Shown piece after piece: positions 61,372-64,000 of a DNA stretch of 64,000 nt. Under the pieces are notes generated by a model. The model was not told the origin of the DNA. It ran no database searches and worked only from the letters and a program-made list of their open reading frames with translations. Origin of the DNA: Antedon bifida (Eukaryota; Echinodermata; Crinoidea; Comatulida; Antedonidae); the NCBI GenBank assembly GCA_963402885.1, contig OY727103.1:11868085-11932084 (forward strand), read 5' to 3'. Each line of letters begins with the position of its first letter. The stretch's first letter is position 1. Both the position numbers and the translations under genes were made by a program.

Positions 61372-63643
61372 ATGGTGCTAACATCAAAGATGCAGAAAAT
61401 GAAATACATTGTATTTATTATCACAATTATATGTTTCTTTGGAGTAATAGCTAAAAAAGCTAAAGATTATTATAAAATACTTGAAGTTGATAAAAAAGCA
61501 TCTCAACAAGAAATTAAAAAGGCTTTCAGAAAACTAGCCATCAAATATCATCCAGACAAAAATAAAGATCCTGATGCAGAAAAGAAGTTTGTTGAAATAG
61601 CAAAAGGTTTGTCAAATTAATTATAAAAATTCCCACAATATTGTCATTATGTTAATACAGTAAATAAAATAATGTAAATAATTAAAATTATATATTTCAT
61701 TAATTTATAAACATATATTTATTTATACATATCATATCATTTTTCTTTTAGCATATGAAGTTCTTTATGATCCAGAAAAACGCAAACAGTATGACCAGCT
61801 TGGAGCAAGTCGGTATGAAAGTCATACTAAAGGAGGCGGATATGGAGGTCACTCTGGAGGTCAAGAGTCAAAGTTCAATTACAATGAGTTCTTCAAAAAC
61901 TTTGATGATACCGTCCGATTTGGCAAAAGAAAAAATGCAAAGCAAAATAAGAAAAGTGGTCATAAATTTAATTCAATTTTTGACGGTCTTTGGGATGACT
62001 TTGATTCTGACAATACAATGAAAGACATGTTGAATAATATGTTTAAGGATATGGGAGGAGCTGGAGGCAATTTTGACGGCTTTGGTTCTTTTGGTTCAGC
62101 TGGTAAAAAAAAGGTAATTAGTAAAATTAATTTGCAAGCAAGTATTTTGGAAAAATACTTTTTTCAGGGCTGCATAAAGTAAAGTAATCATGTTACAAGG
62201 TGTACTTAATAAAAACACTTTATATTTCATTTCAGGCAAACTCATTTATGAGCGGTCAAGCCCACATGTTTGGTAAGATTTACGTTAACTTTAATAAATA
62301 TAACATATATTTGAATTAACAAACAAATAATTGTATTATAAAACAATATTTTAGTTTTTGTGTTGTTAGCAAAATGTTTTATTTGTTTTCAGTTGTCATT
62401 ATTTGATATACTAACACTTTTGCACCCCCACTTTCCCTATTGTCATCACCGTATTCCCTCCCTTATTTTGCCCACATTAAAATCCTCAGCTAAACATCTT
62501 CACACTCACGACTCACACCAAGCCAAATCAAGAATTTTAGTCATGGTATCAAAAATGATGAAAAAAAACAATAAAAAAGATAAAACAAAACAGAAAGACG
62601 CAAAGCAGCCACCGGTAAAGAAGAAGGAAACGCCAAAGCCGCCACCGGTAAAAAAGGAAGCTCCTAAGCCGCCTCCCCCTAAGCCACCTCCCACTAAAGC
62701 ACCTCCTCCTAAACCACCAAAGCAGTCCAATCCACCACCACCACAACCTGAAAAAACAACAAAGCCTAAAAAAGGGATACTTTCAAAAGATGAATTCAAG
62801 GCAGAGTTCGACCGAATGAGGGCGGCATTCAAAGAAAAATTAGCTAAAATGAAGGGCGAATCTAACGTTACTAGTTCAACTACTGTAGATAAAGATGGCA
62901 AGAAGCACACTACAATCACTTCTAAAACAACTAACAACAACCCTGAAAGCAACGTGCCAAAAACTAACAACAACCCTGAAAGCAACGTGCCAAAAACTAA
63001 CAACAGACCTTTAAAAGAAAATGAGGACAAAACAATGGACACAAATAAAGAACAGAAAACGGGTAAAAATAATACAAAAAATGCATCACAAAGCCAAAAT
63101 CTAAAAAGCAGTTTAAATCAAAAAAGACACGAGGCATTGCATAGTTCAACAGTTAATAGTATTTTAGAGAAACACAAAAACAGAAGGAAGGGCGCAAAAG
63201 GACAGCTTGAAAATGAAAAGAAGAAAGATGTCAAAACAATGAATCATAACCGGTCGAAACACAAATTGAAAGTTCCTTTGAAAAAGAAACCTCTAAAGAC
63301 TTACTCAAAGGTTCCTCAAGCAGCTAGTGAACAAGAACATGAGAATACTAATACATTTGAGAAAGATAGAAATCAATCCACTATAAAAACAGTACATACT
63401 AGACACAATGCTCACAAGGACAGGCAGACACAACATGAAGGAATAAAGAAAAAGCCTAACAAACAAATTATGAATTCTGATAAACTATATTTTGAAGGAT
63501 CAAGGAACTGTGTTGAACCAACTGGTTACAAAGATAGCAATGGCCATATTTTATTTTGCAACTCTCCTATTATTGAAAATAGATACAAACATTCAGCCAA
63601 CAATGTTTTTTCTAAACCTGAAACAACCCCCGACAGGTATTAA
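61372..63643 (+). CDS. DNAJB9: ERdj4/DNAJB9-like J-protein with long Pro/Lys-rich C-terminal extension
   Basis: ER-type Hsp40 co-chaperone. Four exons in phase give 595 residues: 61372-61606, 61752-62113, 62236-62272, 62490-63643. A hydrophobic signal segment ([17 protein letters not shown]) is followed by a J domain with the HPD motif ([17 protein letters not shown]) and a Gly/Phe-rich middle like DNAJB9. Vertebrate DNAJB9 stops near 223 residues; here the last exon adds about 383: Pro/Lys repeats ([17 protein letters not shown]), a helical [20 protein letters not shown], a Ser/Thr stretch, a Lys/Asn-rich region and a final two-Cys segment ([18 protein letters not shown]). The acceptor at 62490 follows a very long pyrimidine tract and is the only one I found that keeps phase with the 37-nt exon. 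An upstream acceptor at 62393 would be read in a different frame and stop at once. Whether the tail is translated as modelled is the main doubt. Confidence 0.8.
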
Positions 63644-63779
63644 TTTGATTAAGTATACTGTACATACTTCTGTGTTCTACACTTTAATTTATTTCAATCC
63701 ATCCATTTTGTATCCCTATTCCGTCATTTATTTCAATCAATCTGTCCATTTTATACCCTTATCAGACAATTTATTGTAA

Positions 63780-63988
63780 AATAAACCGTCCAATTTGTAT
63801 CCCTGTTCCACAATCCATTTTCTGTAGTGAATGGGTTAATCAGTAACTGAAGTGGCTGTTAAATATTCACTGATTTCTACCGATATGCATGGCGGCCTAT
63901 AACTTTACCACTATTCCTTTTTCAATGCACCTTTGTTTTATATGTTGAATTGCATTTAGTTATTTGTTAGTTTATTTATAGCAATAAA
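63780..63988 (+). terminator. Poly(A) signal candidates for the J-protein gene
   Basis: AATAAA occurs at 63780-63785 and 63983-63988, 137 and 340 bp after the stop codon. Confidence 0.5.
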
Positions 63989-64000
63989 GTTATAAAAGCT

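Noticed and set aside
62506..63042. 178-codon minus-strand frame rich in Gly, Leu and Phe
   Set aside because: Antisense shadow of the Pro/Lys-rich tail of the J-protein.

Overview
The window is nuclear DNA of an animal: AT-rich, intron-dense, GT-AG spliced, with no operons. The gene set (a SUR-type ABC transporter, EEA1, RUVBL1, CCDC146, GSAP, TRMT10C, CRBN, an ERdj4-like J-protein and a Roco protein) and the many clusters of the palindromic motif AGGCCTA suggest an invertebrate deuterostome, most likely an echinoderm or relative. That placement is inference; no species is identified. All exon models were read by hand from splice sites, phase continuity and remembered family sequences, without any database search.

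Layout, left to right: sulfonylurea-receptor-like ABC transporter (minus, 3911 to beyond the left edge); Roco GTPase-like gene (plus, 6301-12677); EEA1 (minus, 26375-14560, 38 coding exons); tandem-C2 protein (plus, 26755-28882); RUVBL1 (minus, 34619-29289); CCDC146 (plus, 35844-41176); GSAP (minus, 49424-41863); TRMT10C (minus, single exon, about 54499-53324); cereblon CRBN (minus, 60713-57636); ERdj4/DNAJB9-like J-protein with a long basic tail (plus, 61372-63643). Most neighbours alternate strands. Three pairs are head-to-head with short shared promoters (EEA1/C2, RUVBL1/CCDC146, CRBN/DNAJB9-like) and three pairs converge (Roco/EEA1, C2/RUVBL1, CCDC146/GSAP). CCDC146/GSAP convergence is also found in human, so it looks like old microsynteny. 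The genes share no single pathway. Themes are endosomal traffic (EEA1, C2 protein), protein quality control (CRBN, J-protein), cilia and centrioles (CCDC146), chromatin and chaperone AAA+ activity (RUVBL1) and mitochondrial tRNA processing (TRMT10C).

The most striking signal is not a gene. In all eight multi-exon genes other than the J-protein gene, minisatellites or simple tandem duplications straddle exon-intron boundaries. Each unit carries the last coding bases plus the splice donor, or the splice acceptor plus the first coding bases, copied 2 to about 14 times into the neighbouring intron. I count about 18 such junctions. Many introns therefore hold arrays of ready-made decoy splice sites.

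Mobile DNA: a foldback-like transposon with tandem-repeat inverted ends and a 9-bp target duplication in RUVBL1 intron 1; a hAT-like element nested inside an older (GTCT)n-cored element at 55.3-57.0 kb; two TTAA-flanked MITEs in GSAP introns; a small TA-flanked inverted-repeat element upstream of TRMT10C; and a tRNA-derived SINE inserted into one of the EEA1 arrays. The intergenic stretches at 4.5-5.7, 12.7-14.5 and 49.5-53.3 kb show no recognisable gene.
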